A DNA stretch of 64,000 nt from Sulfurovum sp. TSL1 (lineage in GTDB: Bacteria; Campylobacterota; Campylobacteria; Campylobacterales; Sulfurovaceae), in the NCBI RefSeq assembly GCF_019972135.1, contig NZ_BPFI01000001.1:1409106-1473105 (forward strand), given 5' to 3'. Numbering within the stretch: position 1 is the stretch's first letter; each line of letters begins with the position of its first letter. Position numbers and translations under genes: made by a program. Below the pieces are notes generated by a model. The model saw only the letters and a list, made by a program, of their open reading frames with translations. It searched no databases and had not been told where the DNA came from. Of this stretch, positions 1-8,666 are shown piece after piece.

Positions 1-369
1 TGTATCAAGCAACTTCACACCCGTATCTTTAAGGGCATCCACATACTTAGCCGTCAAAGTCGCTATAGAACTAGCATGAATGACCATATCCAGAATAGAA
101 CGTTCCAGAGACAGAATGGTTTTTGAGTCTCCGGAGATTAAAAGAAGTTTTTCGCCTTTACCAAAACGACTGCCGTCAGATTTTTCCCACTCCAGTGTCA
201 GGTCATACATCTGTGCCAAGGCATCGACATACTCCTGACCCGCAAGTACACCATCACTCTTGGCAATGATATATGCCCGTATGGGTTTGCTTGTACTGAT
301 ACGTGAAAAGAGGTCCCCACGCCCCAGGTCTTCGGCCACTAAAGCCTTTAAAAATCTCTCTTTTAACAT
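1..369 (-). CDS. nadC: Nicotinate-nucleotide pyrophosphorylase (quinolinate phosphoribosyltransferase), N-terminal part
   Basis: The first 123 codons of a gene that runs off the left edge of the window. NadC decarboxylates quinolinate and joins it to PRPP to give nicotinate mononucleotide, the step after NadA in de novo NAD synthesis. The visible N-terminus carries the family's early E-D-L-G-R-G-D-L motif and a later S-D-G-V-L-A-G stretch typical of the NadC N-terminal domain. The catalytic barrel lies outside the window. The ATG overlaps the nadA stop codon by one base (TAATG), so the two genes are translationally coupled in one minus-strand operon. Confidence 0.88.
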   Translation of the reverse strand, partial: MLKERFLKALVAEDLGRGDLFSRISTSKPIRAYIIAKSDGVLAGQEYVDALAQMYDLTLEWEKSDGSRFGKGEKLLLISGDSKTILSLERSILDMVIHASSIATLTAKYVDALKDTGVKLLDT

Positions 370-1376
370 TATTTTATCGCCAGCATGCGTTCTAATGCCA
401 CATTGGCATATTTGATCGTGTCTGGGTCCACTACGATCTCATTGATCGGCTTGTTATCCTCTATGGACTTGAGTGTATTGTACAGATCTTCCAACGTCGT
501 TTCATTCATCGTCGGACACTCCGGTTTAGTGGAAGAGAGTACATAGGTATTACCCTTTCGCATTCTATTCACAAGATTATACTCTGTACCGATGGCTACT
601 TTTTGTTCAGGGTCAAGGTCGTTGACATACTTGATCAGCTGTGAGGTAGAACCTGCAAAATCTGCTGCGAGTACGACACTTGGATCACATTCTGGGTGTA
701 CGGCTATTTTAATGCCCGGGTACTTGTTTCGATAGAACTCCACGTCATCTACCGTAAAGAGTTGATGCACAGAACAGAACCCGTTAAAACAGATGATATC
801 TGCTTCTTTGGGGTCACACTCTTTTCCGTCTACCTCTACACCGATCACACAGGACTTCAATCCCATCTGTATCGCGAAATTCTGCCCTAGACATCTGTCT
901 GGCACAAAAAGGATCTTCTTTCCGCTCTCCAAACCTTTCTCGATGATCTTGTAGGCATTGGAAGAGGTACATACCAGTCCTCCCATCTTCCCTACCTTTG
1001 CCTTGACCGAAGCATCAGAGTTGATATAGGTAATAGGCAGTATATCCTCTTTGGCGATACCTCTGTCTACCATATACTGTACAGATTCGTCAAAGTAAGA
1101 GCCATCCATCATACGTGCCATTGCACAGCATGCGATCTTTGGCATAAGTACACGTTTTTCAGGGGCAATGACCTTGACACTTTGGCCCATGAACCCCACA
1201 CCGCAAAAAACGACCCAGGGGTTTGTATCTGCCTGGCATCTGCGTGCCAACTCAAGACTGTCCCCAGTGATATCAGCCATTTCAAATACTTCATCACGCT
1301 GATAATAGTGTGCCACTACCGTGACATTCAATTCTTTTTTTAGTCTGTTTATCTCAGCTTTAAAATCTATACTCAT
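369..1376 (-). CDS. nadA: Quinolinate synthase A
   Basis: Condenses iminoaspartate with dihydroxyacetone phosphate to quinolinate in de novo NAD synthesis, using an oxygen-sensitive [4Fe-4S] cluster. The 335-residue length is normal for the compact form of the family. Three cysteines fit the cluster ligands: F-C-G-V-G-F-M-G, V-C-T-S-S-N-A and C-P-T-M-N-E near the C-terminus. A-H-Y-Y-Q-R near the N-terminus and H-P-E-C are also family hallmarks. It is the first gene of a nadA-nadC operon transcribed leftward, divergent from plsY. No nadB lies in the window. Confidence 0.96.
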   Translation of the reverse strand: MSIDFKAEINRLKKELNVTVVAHYYQRDEVFEMADITGDSLELARRCQADTNPWVVFCGVGFMGQSVKVIAPEKRVLMPKIACCAMARMMDGSYFDESVQYMVDRGIAKEDILPITYINSDASVKAKVGKMGGLVCTSSNAYKIIEKGLESGKKILFVPDRCLGQNFAIQMGLKSCVIGVEVDGKECDPKEADIICFNGFCSVHQLFTVDDVEFYRNKYPGIKIAVHPECDPSVVLAADFAGSTSQLIKYVNDLDPEQKVAIGTEYNLVNRMRKGNTYVLSSTKPECPTMNETTLEDLYNTLKSIEDNKPINEIVVDPDTIKYANVALERMLAIK

Positions 1377-1412
1377 ATTATATATCCTTAACTATTGTGG
1401 CTATTTTATCAA

Positions 1413-1437
1413 AATTCGGTTAAAATTGCAGTATAAA
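1413..1437. promoter_or_regulatory. Divergent nadA / plsY promoter region
   Basis: The 80-bp gap between the divergent nadA and plsY genes holds a TAAAAT-like -10 box for nadA on the minus strand (within 1413-1420) and a TATAAA box at 1432-1437 for plsY on the plus strand. Neither has a clear -35 box, which is usual for sigma-70 promoters in Campylobacterota. No operator-like palindrome was seen. Confidence 0.4.
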
Positions 1438-1456
1438 TTTTAATTGTGGACAAATC

Positions 1457-2080
1457 ATGGACTTTTTAACAAATCAGAATATTTTACTCTATCTCTCAGC
1501 CTATCTTATAGCCGGGATCCCTTTTGGATACCTGCTCGCTAAAAAGTTTGCAGGGGTGGATATCAAAGAAGCCGGAAGCGGGAATATCGGTGCGACCAAT
1601 GTGCTTCGTGTGGTCAAAGAGCAAGACCCGAAACTGGCAAAAAAACTGGGAGCGGTCACACTCTTTTTAGATGCGATCAAAGGTGTGGTTGTGATACTCG
1701 CAGCCATAATGCTCGGTGCGCCTGAAAGTGTACTCTGGACCATTGCCGTACTGGCTGTTGTCGGTCACTGTTTTTCTGCATTTTTGTTTTTTGAAGGGGG
1801 GAAAGGTGTGGCAACCGGCTTTGGTGTACTGCTCATTATGATGCCTATTCCTGCGCTGATTGCCATTGTGGTTTGGCTGGTTGCAGCGAAAGGGTTAAAG
1901 ATCTCATCACTCTCGTCACTGATCGGGCTCGTAGCGTTCATCATTGCCTCTTATCTCATCTATCCTGAAGTACCTGGTATAGGTTCCCATGCCCCTATCT
2001 GGATCATTGCATTCATCATCTTTTATAAACATATCCCGAATATCGTAAGACTCTTCAAAAAAGAAGAAGGCAAAGTCTAA
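1457..2080 (+). CDS. plsY: Acyl-phosphate:glycerol-3-phosphate acyltransferase PlsY
   Basis: Inner-membrane enzyme that transfers an acyl group from acyl-phosphate (made by PlsX, also in this window) to glycerol-3-phosphate to start phospholipid synthesis. The 207 residues form several hydrophobic membrane spans. The family motifs are visible: G-S-G-N-I-G-A-T-N in the first loop and F-F-E-G-G-K-G-V-A-T in the central loop. folB follows after a single base, so the two are probably co-transcribed. Confidence 0.95.
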   Translation: MDFLTNQNILLYLSAYLIAGIPFGYLLAKKFAGVDIKEAGSGNIGATNVLRVVKEQDPKLAKKLGAVTLFLDAIKGVVVILAAIMLGAPESVLWTIAVLAVVGHCFSAFLFFEGGKGVATGFGVLLIMMPIPALIAIVVWLVAAKGLKISSLSSLIGLVAFIIASYLIYPEVPGIGSHAPIWIIAFIIFYKHIPNIVRLFKKEEGKV

Positions 2081-2081
2081 T

Positions 2082-2408
2082 ATGACCATTCATATAGAGG
2101 ATCTGACGTTTGATGTGATCATCGGCTTACTGGACTTTGAACGGGATAGACCCCAGCGTGTCATCATCAACCTTCAAGCGTCTTATGATTACAGCGATGA
2201 TCAATTTATCGATTATGCGGACATGGTACTGCTGATACAGAATGAACTCAAAGAAAAACGCTATGAGCTATTAGAAAATGCGCTTTTAGGCCTCAAAGAA
2301 TTACTCACTATCACTTACCCGAAGCTGCAGACACTTTCACTCAAGATTTCAAAACCGGATATCTTGGCCCAATGTACGGTTTCCTTAAGTAAAACTTGGA
2401 ATTTTTAA
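2082..2408 (+). CDS. folB: Dihydroneopterin aldolase
   Basis: A 108-residue protein of the FolB family, which cleaves 7,8-dihydroneopterin to 6-hydroxymethyl-dihydropterin and glycolaldehyde in folate synthesis. The N-terminal pattern I-H-I-E-D-L-T-F-D-V-I-I-G (usually ...G-I-x-G) and the D-R-P-Q-R-V-I-I-N segment match the family, as does the short single-domain length. It begins one base after the plsY stop. FolC for the same pathway is encoded at 18184-19350. Confidence 0.82.
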   Translation: MTIHIEDLTFDVIIGLLDFERDRPQRVIINLQASYDYSDDQFIDYADMVLLIQNELKEKRYELLENALLGLKELLTITYPKLQTLSLKISKPDILAQCTVSLSKTWNF

Positions 2409-2438
2409 AATTTTTTTAAAAAGCGCTCTTTTTTATGT

Positions 2439-2444
2439 TATAAT
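2439..2444 (+). promoter_or_regulatory. Extended -10 promoter of the HsrA-like regulator
   Basis: TATAAT preceded by TGT (TGn extended -10) in an AT-rich stretch between folB and the regulator gene. It lies about 38 bases before the chosen ATG and gives the regulator its own promoter, separate from plsY-folB. Confidence 0.55.
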
Positions 2445-2481
2445 ATTAAACAAATCTTAAAGATTAAAAAAGGTGCATGTT

Positions 2482-3156
2482 ATGAGAATATTGATCATAG
2501 AAAATGAAGTGACACAGAGTAAAACACTTTCAGATACGTTGACGCAAGAGGGTTATCAGAGTGATGTGGCTGAAAATCTTGATGATGCAAGATATTTTCT
2601 GCAGATCAGAAACTATGACCTAGTACTGCTTGGATGGCCATCGGGCAGTGATAAGAATCTGGATATCATCTCTACTATCAAAACAGAAGCACATAAAACC
2701 TCTGTCATTGTTCTTTCTGAACGGGAAGACAAAGAGAGTGAGATCAAAGCACTTAGATCCGGTGCCGACGATTTTGTCAGAAAACCTCTTGATTATGATA
2801 TTTTACTGGTACGTATTGAAGCGAAACTACGGTTTGGTGTTTCTAACATTATCGAAATCGAAGATCTTATCATTAATCCTGAAGAAGAGAAGATCATCTA
2901 TGAGGGTGAAGAGATAGAGCTCAAAGGTAAACCGTTTGAAGTCTTGACACATCTAGCGATGCATAAAGATCAGATCGTCTCTAAAGAGCAGCTGCTTGAT
3001 GCGATCTGGGAAGAGCCGGAGCTGGTTACACCCAATGTCATTGAAGTCGCCATCAACCAGATCCGTCAGAAAATGGATAAACCTTTAGATATCACTACGA
3101 TCGAAACGGTCAGAAGACGTGGTTACAGGTTCTGTTTCCCTAAAAAGATCTCTTAG
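2482..3156 (+). CDS. hsrA: Orphan OmpR-type response regulator of the HsrA/HP1043 type
   Basis: A 224-residue regulator with an N-terminal receiver (about 1-115) and a C-terminal winged-helix DNA-binding domain. From about residue 120 to the end it closely matches my recall of Helicobacter pylori HP1043/HsrA, including K-G-K-P-F-E-V-L-T-H-L-A and the E-V-A-I-N-Q-I-R-Q-K-M-D-K-P recognition region. The receiver is degenerate: the position normally held by the phospho-accepting Asp is Gly (L-V-L-L-G-W-P-S-G, about residue 51) and the acidic pocket is E-N-E. HsrA-type proteins are known to act without phosphorylation and to be essential. No histidine kinase is adjacent. I chose ATG 2482 over GTG 2473 because an AAAAAAGG Shine-Dalgarno sequence lies 8 bases before it. 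Confidence 0.9.
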   Translation: MRILIIENEVTQSKTLSDTLTQEGYQSDVAENLDDARYFLQIRNYDLVLLGWPSGSDKNLDIISTIKTEAHKTSVIVLSEREDKESEIKALRSGADDFVRKPLDYDILLVRIEAKLRFGVSNIIEIEDLIINPEEEKIIYEGEEIELKGKPFEVLTHLAMHKDQIVSKEQLLDAIWEEPELVTPNVIEVAINQIRQKMDKPLDITTIETVRRRGYRFCFPKKIS

Positions 3157-3546
3157 ACCAAATTTCCAAGAACACATTTGGGTGTTTTCTTCCTCACGGG
3201 ATAAAAACACCTCATCCTACCAAAAAAACCAAACTTTTTTATCCTGGTACCTGTGCATTTTACAGTACTACCTTAAGAGATGATCAGAATACTGGCCTTT
3301 GCCCTTCTTCATGGTTTATTATTACAAAAATCAGTCCATTTCACACCTGGGATATTACGGGATTTTGTCTATAATTTCATCGTAAAAACAAGATACAAAA
3401 CTGCAGCTAAAACAGACTATCATCCCTGTTCAATTTTACAAAAAAACGACCAAAGTAAAATTTTATTATCAATTCACAGATAATTTAATTTAAGCATAAG
3501 CTTTGTTCCGTTATAACTCCTATAAATAACATATATAGAGGAAACC
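3157..3546 (+). other. 390-bp gap between hsrA and ferredoxin
   Basis: No convincing gene. A weak hairpin (GGTGTTTT at 3181-3188 pairing with 3204-3211, 15-base loop) could end hsrA transcription. A TATAAT at 3370-3375 could start a transcript toward the ferredoxin or a small RNA. Further AT-rich boxes precede the ferredoxin, which has its own AGAGGA ribosome-binding site. A 67-codon ORF at 3280-3483 has no Shine-Dalgarno sequence or recognisable similarity and was not accepted. Confidence 0.4.
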
Positions 3547-3798
3547 ATGGCATTAGTAATAACTGACGAATGTATCGCATGTGACGCATGTAGAGAAGAA
3601 TGTCCAAATGAAGCAATCGAAGAAAATGATCCAATTTATCTTATCGATCCTGACAGATGTACAGAGTGTGTAGGTCATTTTGACGAACCTCAATGTATCG
3701 CAGTATGTCCCGTAGACTGTATTGTCCCGGATCCTGACAATGTGGAGAACGTTGAAGAGTTAAAATTCAAATATGACAAACTGCAAGAAGAAGAGTAG
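3547..3798 (+). CDS. fdxA: 2[4Fe-4S] ferredoxin, Alvin type
   Basis: An 83-residue cytoplasmic electron carrier. It has C-x2-C-x2-C-x3-C-P starting at residue 9 and a second set with the longer C-x2-C-x8-C-x3-C-P spacing (E-C-V-G-H-F-D-E-P-Q-C) seen in Allochromatium-type ferredoxins and in Helicobacter. Such ferredoxins serve as partners of oxidoreductases such as pyruvate:acceptor oxidoreductase. A good AGAGGA ribosome-binding site precedes the ATG. A second, longer ferredoxin with the same spacing lies at 28550-28912. The symbol is by analogy with Helicobacter. Confidence 0.9.
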   Translation: MALVITDECIACDACREECPNEAIEENDPIYLIDPDRCTECVGHFDEPQCIAVCPVDCIVPDPDNVENVEELKFKYDKLQEEE

Positions 3799-3805
3799 TT
3801 AGTCC

Positions 3806-5329
3806 ATGTCAAAGCGAACTGCTATCATTGATATCGGTTCGAACTCAGCAAGACTTGTGATCTTTGAAAAAACAAGTCGTTACGGCTTTCATCTTATTTG
3901 CGAACAAAAATCCAAAGTTCGTATTGGTGAAGGTGCCTATGATAAAGAGGGGTATCTTCAACCCATTGGTATCAAAAGAGCCTATTTCACTTTAAAATCC
4001 TTCCTTCATACCATAGACAAATATGAGGCAAACAAAACACTTTGTGTTGCAACTTCTGCACTGAGAGATGCACCAAACGGAAAAGAGTTCGTCCAATGGA
4101 TCAAAAAGGAACTTGGACTTTCCATCAAAGTGATCGATGGCAACAAAGAGGCAAAATATGGCGGTATCGCTGCAGTAAATTTACTGCCTATCAGCGAGGG
4201 GATCAGTATAGACATCGGAGGAGGCTCATCCGATATGACACTCATAAAACACGGGTATATCGTCGATACCTACTCGCTTGACCTTGGTACCGTAAGACTC
4301 AAAGAACTCTTTTTTGATAAAGGGCTCACTCCTGCAGATATAAACGAAAAAGCAAAAGCATATATACAACAAGCCCTGGCTCAACTTCCAGAGCATTTTA
4401 AACATACACTGGCCATTGGTATAGGGGGAACTGCAAGAACCCTTTCTAAGGGGATTATGAAACAGGTTTGCTACCCTTTAGATAAACTACACGCTTTTTC
4501 CTATCATGTGCAAGAGCACAAAACCTATCTTGATGCCATCCCACTCTCCAGCGCAAAAAATCTTCAACGGTTTGGATTGAAAAAAAACCGCTATGATACG
4601 ATACGCGAGGGGACACTGATCTTCAATGAAATTCTTTCCCATATCGGTACAGAAACGGTTATTTCTAGTGCCGCAGGTGTAAGAGAAGGGGTGTTTTTGG
4701 AACAGTTGCTTAAAAAGGACAATCTCAAATTCCCAAGCCGTATCAATCCCAGTGTGATCTCGATATTGGATAGATTTCAACCTTTGGTCAATATACAAAA
4801 AAACCAGAAAACAAAACGCAAACTCGCGTCAAACCTTTATACACTGCTGCAACGGGATATTGATGATGGGAAACAGTATGAAAAAGAACTGCTGTGGGCA
4901 GTCAAACTCTCCAGTATCGGACAGACACTGACGGTTTACCGGTCACATCAGCATGCCTTTTATATTGCCATGCAGGAGTTGAATTACGGTTTTACCCATA
5001 AAGAGATACTTCTTATATCATTCCTGTTGCGAATGAATGAAAAGGAGCTGTTGAACAAACCGCTCTTTAAACACTATAAACCGCTTCTTCCGGAAAAAAG
5101 CACCCTGCTTTGGTTAAGCTTTATCTATACCCTTACTGTACTTCTGCAAGAAGCCTCCAACAGTGCCGGCATCACATTTGCCTATGAAAACAGAACACTC
5201 CGTATCCTCTCTGACAAACCCTTATACCTGGCAAAAGAGACAGTGAAAGCTTTAGAAAAGCCTATACCGTTTGCCATCATTATAGAAGATGAAAGTACCG
5301 TGCCTAAAAATAAAAAGTTGGGAATTTAA
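3806..5329 (+). CDS. ppx: Exopolyphosphatase / pppGpp phosphohydrolase (Ppx/GppA)
   Basis: A 507-residue ASKHA-fold phosphatase that removes terminal phosphate from polyphosphate or converts pppGpp to ppGpp. The N-terminal phosphate-binding motif is I-D-I-G-S-N-S-A-R-L and the second is I-D-I-G-G-G-S-S-D. A helical HD-like C-terminal region follows after about residue 320, as in full-length Ppx/GppA. It starts 7 bases after the ferredoxin stop, so the two are probably co-transcribed, although no shared function is evident. Whether polyphosphate or pppGpp is the main substrate cannot be read from the sequence. Confidence 0.92.
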   Translation: MSKRTAIIDIGSNSARLVIFEKTSRYGFHLICEQKSKVRIGEGAYDKEGYLQPIGIKRAYFTLKSFLHTIDKYEANKTLCVATSALRDAPNGKEFVQWIKKELGLSIKVIDGNKEAKYGGIAAVNLLPISEGISIDIGGGSSDMTLIKHGYIVDTYSLDLGTVRLKELFFDKGLTPADINEKAKAYIQQALAQLPEHFKHTLAIGIGGTARTLSKGIMKQVCYPLDKLHAFSYHVQEHKTYLDAIPLSSAKNLQRFGLKKNRYDTIREGTLIFNEILSHIGTETVISSAAGVREGVFLEQLLKKDNLKFPSRINPSVISILDRFQPLVNIQKNQKTKRKLASNLYTLLQRDIDDGKQYEKELLWAVKLSSIGQTLTVYRSHQHAFYIAMQELNYGFTHKEILLISFLLRMNEKELLNKPLFKHYKPLLPEKSTLLWLSFIYTLTVLLQEASNSAGITFAYENRTLRILSDKPLYLAKETVKALEKPIPFAIIIEDESTVPKNKKLGI

Positions 5330-5343
5330 AAAGAGTGTTGCGA

Positions 5344-5361
5344 GCAAGGGTTCACCCTTGC
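5344..5361. terminator. Bidirectional hairpin terminator between ppx and bamA
   Basis: A perfect 7-bp stem (GCAAGGG / CCCTTGC) with a TTCA loop lies between two convergent genes, 14 bases after the ppx stop. A T-rich stretch follows on the minus strand after a short spacer; no T-run follows on the plus strand. It could serve both genes. Confidence 0.5.
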
Positions 5362-5379
5362 CATTTGGATGGAGAAATG

Positions 5380-7680
5380 CTAGAATTTACTCCCCATAGA
5401 GAACTCAAAGGCTGCTGTTTGATCCAATGGGTCATCATCGATCGGATAGGAGAATACGAGATTGATCGGTCCAAATCCTGACTGCCACTCTAGAACCACA
5501 CCCGTTGATGATCTTGTGATCTCATCAAAACTATCTTCACCGATCATTCCGTAATCATAAAAGAATGCCAGTCTCATCTTTGCCGCTTCAGAAAGAGGGA
5601 TACTTGCTTCGACACTTGCAGAGGCTCTATGGAGACCCCCCGTACGCGTAAAAGTCGTTGGGTCCAATGGTGAAAGCGTATACGGTTGATATCCTCTGAC
5701 AGACCCTATACCCCCTAAGAAGAGCTTTTCTGCGATAGGAAGATATGAGTTATCATCTTTTGCAATCGTTGTCATTCGTCCTTTCAGACGCAAGATAAGG
5801 TCATAATCGATCCAGTCTTCCAATCCATAATAGAGTCCTATTTTTGCACTTGTTTTTAAAATATTGGCATATCCGCTAGGATAATCGATCTGTTCGGTTG
5901 CATTCAGGTCATCTCCATCCAATTGCCCATATTCAAAATTCAGCGCTGCGATCATCCCTTCCCTTGGTACATAGAAATCATCTGTGTTGTCAAAACTTAT
6001 ACTTGCAAAGAATGAAGTCTTTTTATACTGGTCATTATAGAGATTAAAATAATAGTTATCGAACAGTGTAGTATTGGTATCATTGATCGTTGACTGATTA
6101 TCAACATATCCCATCCCTACAGAGGCATGGAAATATCTATAGAACTCTCTACCTATATTCAGAGATCCACCCAACTGGTCTTGTGTATAGTCTATATATT
6201 CATACTCTTTTTTATACAAACTGAGTCCCAAACTATACATACTGTCCCACACTTTTGGGTTGACAAAAGAGAGATTGTAGTTTGTTGAGATCTTTGATAC
6301 TTCAAAGCCTAAGGTCGTATTGATACCTGAACCAAAGAAGTTTCGATCTGAAATAGATGCATTGAACATCAGACCTTCATAACTTCCGTATCCACCACCC
6401 GCAGAGATCGTACCAGTGGATGTCTCTTTGACTTTCACAAGAAGGTTGATCTTATCTGCTGAGATCCTCTGACTCTCAACGTCGACTTTTTCAAAGAACC
6501 CTGTTCTTCCCAGTGCATTCTTTGAATCCTTAAGATCTCTGGCACTGAACGTATCGCCAGGTGCCAAATAGATATAACGGCGGATCACCCTGTCTTTGGT
6601 CGTGTCGTTACCCGAAATGATCACATCGTTAATCGTCACTACTTCTCCCGGTTCAACTACATAATTCAGATTAATGATCTTCTTCTCGGGATCTTTATGC
6701 ATTTGAGGGGCAACTTTTACAAAGGCATAACCAAGATTCCCTACTTCCTCTTCCAAGATACTGATATCTTTTCGCATACGCTTAATGTTAAAGATCTTAC
6801 CCTCTTTCAAAATCAGTTTATCTTTAAGATCCTCGGTGTTCAGCCCTTTGACATCTTGCGTAATACCTATGGTTCCTACACGATATTGTACACCTTCAAT
6901 GACCTGGTAATCCACTTTGGCCTTGTAAGAACCAAAATCTACCCTCATCAGCGGTTTACTTACATAGGCATCCAAATAGCCATGTCTCATATAGACATCT
7001 TTGACCCTATACGCATCATACTCAAGTTGATCTACCGTCGCTTCACCATTGTTTCTCCAAGGCATCCAACCAAGGAAATCTTTTTCTTTGTTCGCCAGCT
7101 CTAATTCAAGATCATTTTGTACCAACGCCTCAGCACCCACAAAGTTCTGTTCCTGGATAATGATCTTCTCACCTTTGTTTACATCAAACACGATGGATAT
7201 ACTGCTTTCACCTACAGGGGTCGTACTCACATCCACCACCGTGTCATAATAGCCTTGACTTTCCAACTTGGCGATCAGTGTTCTTTTGGCCTTCTTTACA
7301 CGTCTTTCATCATAAAGATCACCTTTTTTAAGACCTATGCCTTCCAGAAGCTTCATGCCATCATCACCCGATCCATATCCTTTGATATCCACATTTGCGA
7401 TAGCCAGTTTTTCTTTAAAATGATAAATAAGTACACTGCCCTGCTGGTCTACCCATACATCTTTAAAATACCCCTGTGCAAAAAAGTTTTTAATGGAACG
7501 GTTGATCTTCTCCGCATTTATCTCTTCACCCACACGGATGCCGGCAATCTCTTTTGCACTTGTTGGGGAAAGATGTGCAAGTCCTTCAAATTTAATCTGT
7601 GTAACTTTCTGAGCTGAAAGAAGCGAACCAACAAGCATCCAAGAAAGTAGTATCTGAACCAGTGCCGTCTTTTTGATCAT
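5380..7680 (-). CDS. bamA: Outer-membrane protein assembly factor BamA
   Basis: The core of the outer-membrane beta-barrel insertion machine (Omp85 family), 766 residues. It starts with a signal peptide (M-I-K-K-T...L-L-S-A) and continues with a periplasmic stretch of POTRA domains over roughly residues 25-420. The C-terminal half is a barrel that ends in Phe (G-S-K-F), as outer-membrane proteins do. The conserved loop-6 motif is present as G-S-V-R-G-Y-Q in the final third. It is transcribed alone, divergent from tyrA. Confidence 0.95.
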   Translation of the reverse strand: MIKKTALVQILLSWMLVGSLLSAQKVTQIKFEGLAHLSPTSAKEIAGIRVGEEINAEKINRSIKNFFAQGYFKDVWVDQQGSVLIYHFKEKLAIANVDIKGYGSGDDGMKLLEGIGLKKGDLYDERRVKKAKRTLIAKLESQGYYDTVVDVSTTPVGESSISIVFDVNKGEKIIIQEQNFVGAEALVQNDLELELANKEKDFLGWMPWRNNGEATVDQLEYDAYRVKDVYMRHGYLDAYVSKPLMRVDFGSYKAKVDYQVIEGVQYRVGTIGITQDVKGLNTEDLKDKLILKEGKIFNIKRMRKDISILEEEVGNLGYAFVKVAPQMHKDPEKKIINLNYVVEPGEVVTINDVIISGNDTTKDRVIRRYIYLAPGDTFSARDLKDSKNALGRTGFFEKVDVESQRISADKINLLVKVKETSTGTISAGGGYGSYEGLMFNASISDRNFFGSGINTTLGFEVSKISTNYNLSFVNPKVWDSMYSLGLSLYKKEYEYIDYTQDQLGGSLNIGREFYRYFHASVGMGYVDNQSTINDTNTTLFDNYYFNLYNDQYKKTSFFASISFDNTDDFYVPREGMIAALNFEYGQLDGDDLNATEQIDYPSGYANILKTSAKIGLYYGLEDWIDYDLILRLKGRMTTIAKDDNSYLPIAEKLFLGGIGSVRGYQPYTLSPLDPTTFTRTGGLHRASASVEASIPLSEAAKMRLAFFYDYGMIGEDSFDEITRSSTGVVLEWQSGFGPINLVFSYPIDDDPLDQTAAFEFSMGSKF

Positions 7681-7754
7681 CGTTAAGCCTTAGTGTAATT
7701 TGCCAATATTCTATCGGTTTTTCGATAAGAACCTCATAAGAAACAGATAAATCA

Positions 7755-7763
7755 TGCTATACT
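7755..7763 (+). promoter_or_regulatory. Extended -10 promoter of tyrA
   Basis: TG-C-TATACT (TG at 7755-7756, TATACT at 7758-7763) forms an extended -10 element 27 bases before the tyrA ATG, in the 109-bp divergent gap with bamA. A TGAGGT ribosome-binding site lies just before the start codon. Confidence 0.55.
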
Positions 7764-7789
7764 CTGCCAAAAAATGAGGTAGGTATTTT

Positions 7790-8632
7790 ATGGCTAAAAT
7801 CAAAGTCGGTATAGTTGGTTTAGGACTTATGGGTGGATCTTTAAGTCTTGCGCTTCAAAAGCACTCCAAAGAGTACTATTTCATGGGGATGGACCATAAT
7901 GAACTCCATCGTTCACAAGCCCTTGAACTCGGTCTTGTTGATGAAATCTGTACCTCTACCGAAGCACTCAAAAGTTGTGAGATCATTGTCCTTAGTATCC
8001 CTGTGGATGGCATTATCTCTGTTATTCAACAGTTAGGTACTTTGAGTGATACCTGCACAGTGATCGATCTTGGAAGCACCAAAGAGAAGATCTCCCGTTC
8101 CGTCCCATCTGAGATTCGGCACAATTTTGTGGCTGCACACCCTATGACAGGGACTGAAAAATTTGGTCCTACTGCTGCTCTTGAAGACCTCTATACGGAC
8201 AAAGTGGTTGTACTCTGTGACCTTGAAAAAAGTGGGGAACATCAACAAAATGTTGCCAAAAAACTTTTTACTGATATAGGTATGAATATCGTCTGTATGG
8301 GTGCGAAAGAGCATGACAGACATGCAGCCTTCATCTCCCATATGCCCCATGCGATCAGTTATTCCTTGGCAAATTCTGTGATGGCGCAGGAAGATTCCAA
8401 AAGTATTGTTGCACTGGCAGGCGGTGGATTTAAAGACATGAGCCGTATTGCGAAATCTTCTCCCAATATGTGGGAAGATATCTTTCGACAGAACAAGACC
8501 AATGTACTTGAAGCGATCAACTCCTTTCAGTCAGAACTGAAAAAATGCCAAAAGATGGTAGAGAATGAAGAGTGGGAGACGCTGAACGCTTGGATGAGGG
8601 AAGCCAATACTCTACATGATATCTTAGACTGA
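7790..8632 (+). CDS. tyrA: Prephenate dehydrogenase
   Basis: NAD(P)-dependent oxidative decarboxylation of prephenate to 4-hydroxyphenylpyruvate in tyrosine synthesis. The 280-residue length fits the monofunctional form. The Rossmann motif V-G-L-G-L-M-G-G-S-L is at residue 8 onward, and the conserved H-P-M-T-G-T-E-K-F-G-P segment and the I-S-H-M-P-H-A histidine region follow in order. The phenylalanine branch enzyme PheA is at 33588-34646. Confidence 0.94.
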   Translation: MAKIKVGIVGLGLMGGSLSLALQKHSKEYYFMGMDHNELHRSQALELGLVDEICTSTEALKSCEIIVLSIPVDGIISVIQQLGTLSDTCTVIDLGSTKEKISRSVPSEIRHNFVAAHPMTGTEKFGPTAALEDLYTDKVVVLCDLEKSGEHQQNVAKKLFTDIGMNIVCMGAKEHDRHAAFISHMPHAISYSLANSVMAQEDSKSIVALAGGGFKDMSRIAKSSPNMWEDIFRQNKTNVLEAINSFQSELKKCQKMVENEEWETLNAWMREANTLHDILD

Positions 8633-8648
8633 CACTGCCTCAATACTA

Positions 8649-8666
8649 TCGTGAAACGCTTCACGA
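8649..8666. terminator. Hairpin between convergent tyrA and batD
   Basis: A 7-bp perfect stem (TCGTGAA / TTCACGA, loop ACGC) overlaps the last bases of batD and lies 16 bases after the tyrA stop. There is no clear T-run on either strand, so a terminator role is a guess from position. Confidence 0.35.

Noticed and set aside
3280-3483. A 67-codon plus-strand ORF after hsrA
   Set aside because: No ribosome-binding site and an odd composition; stretches look like untranslated AT-rich DNA.
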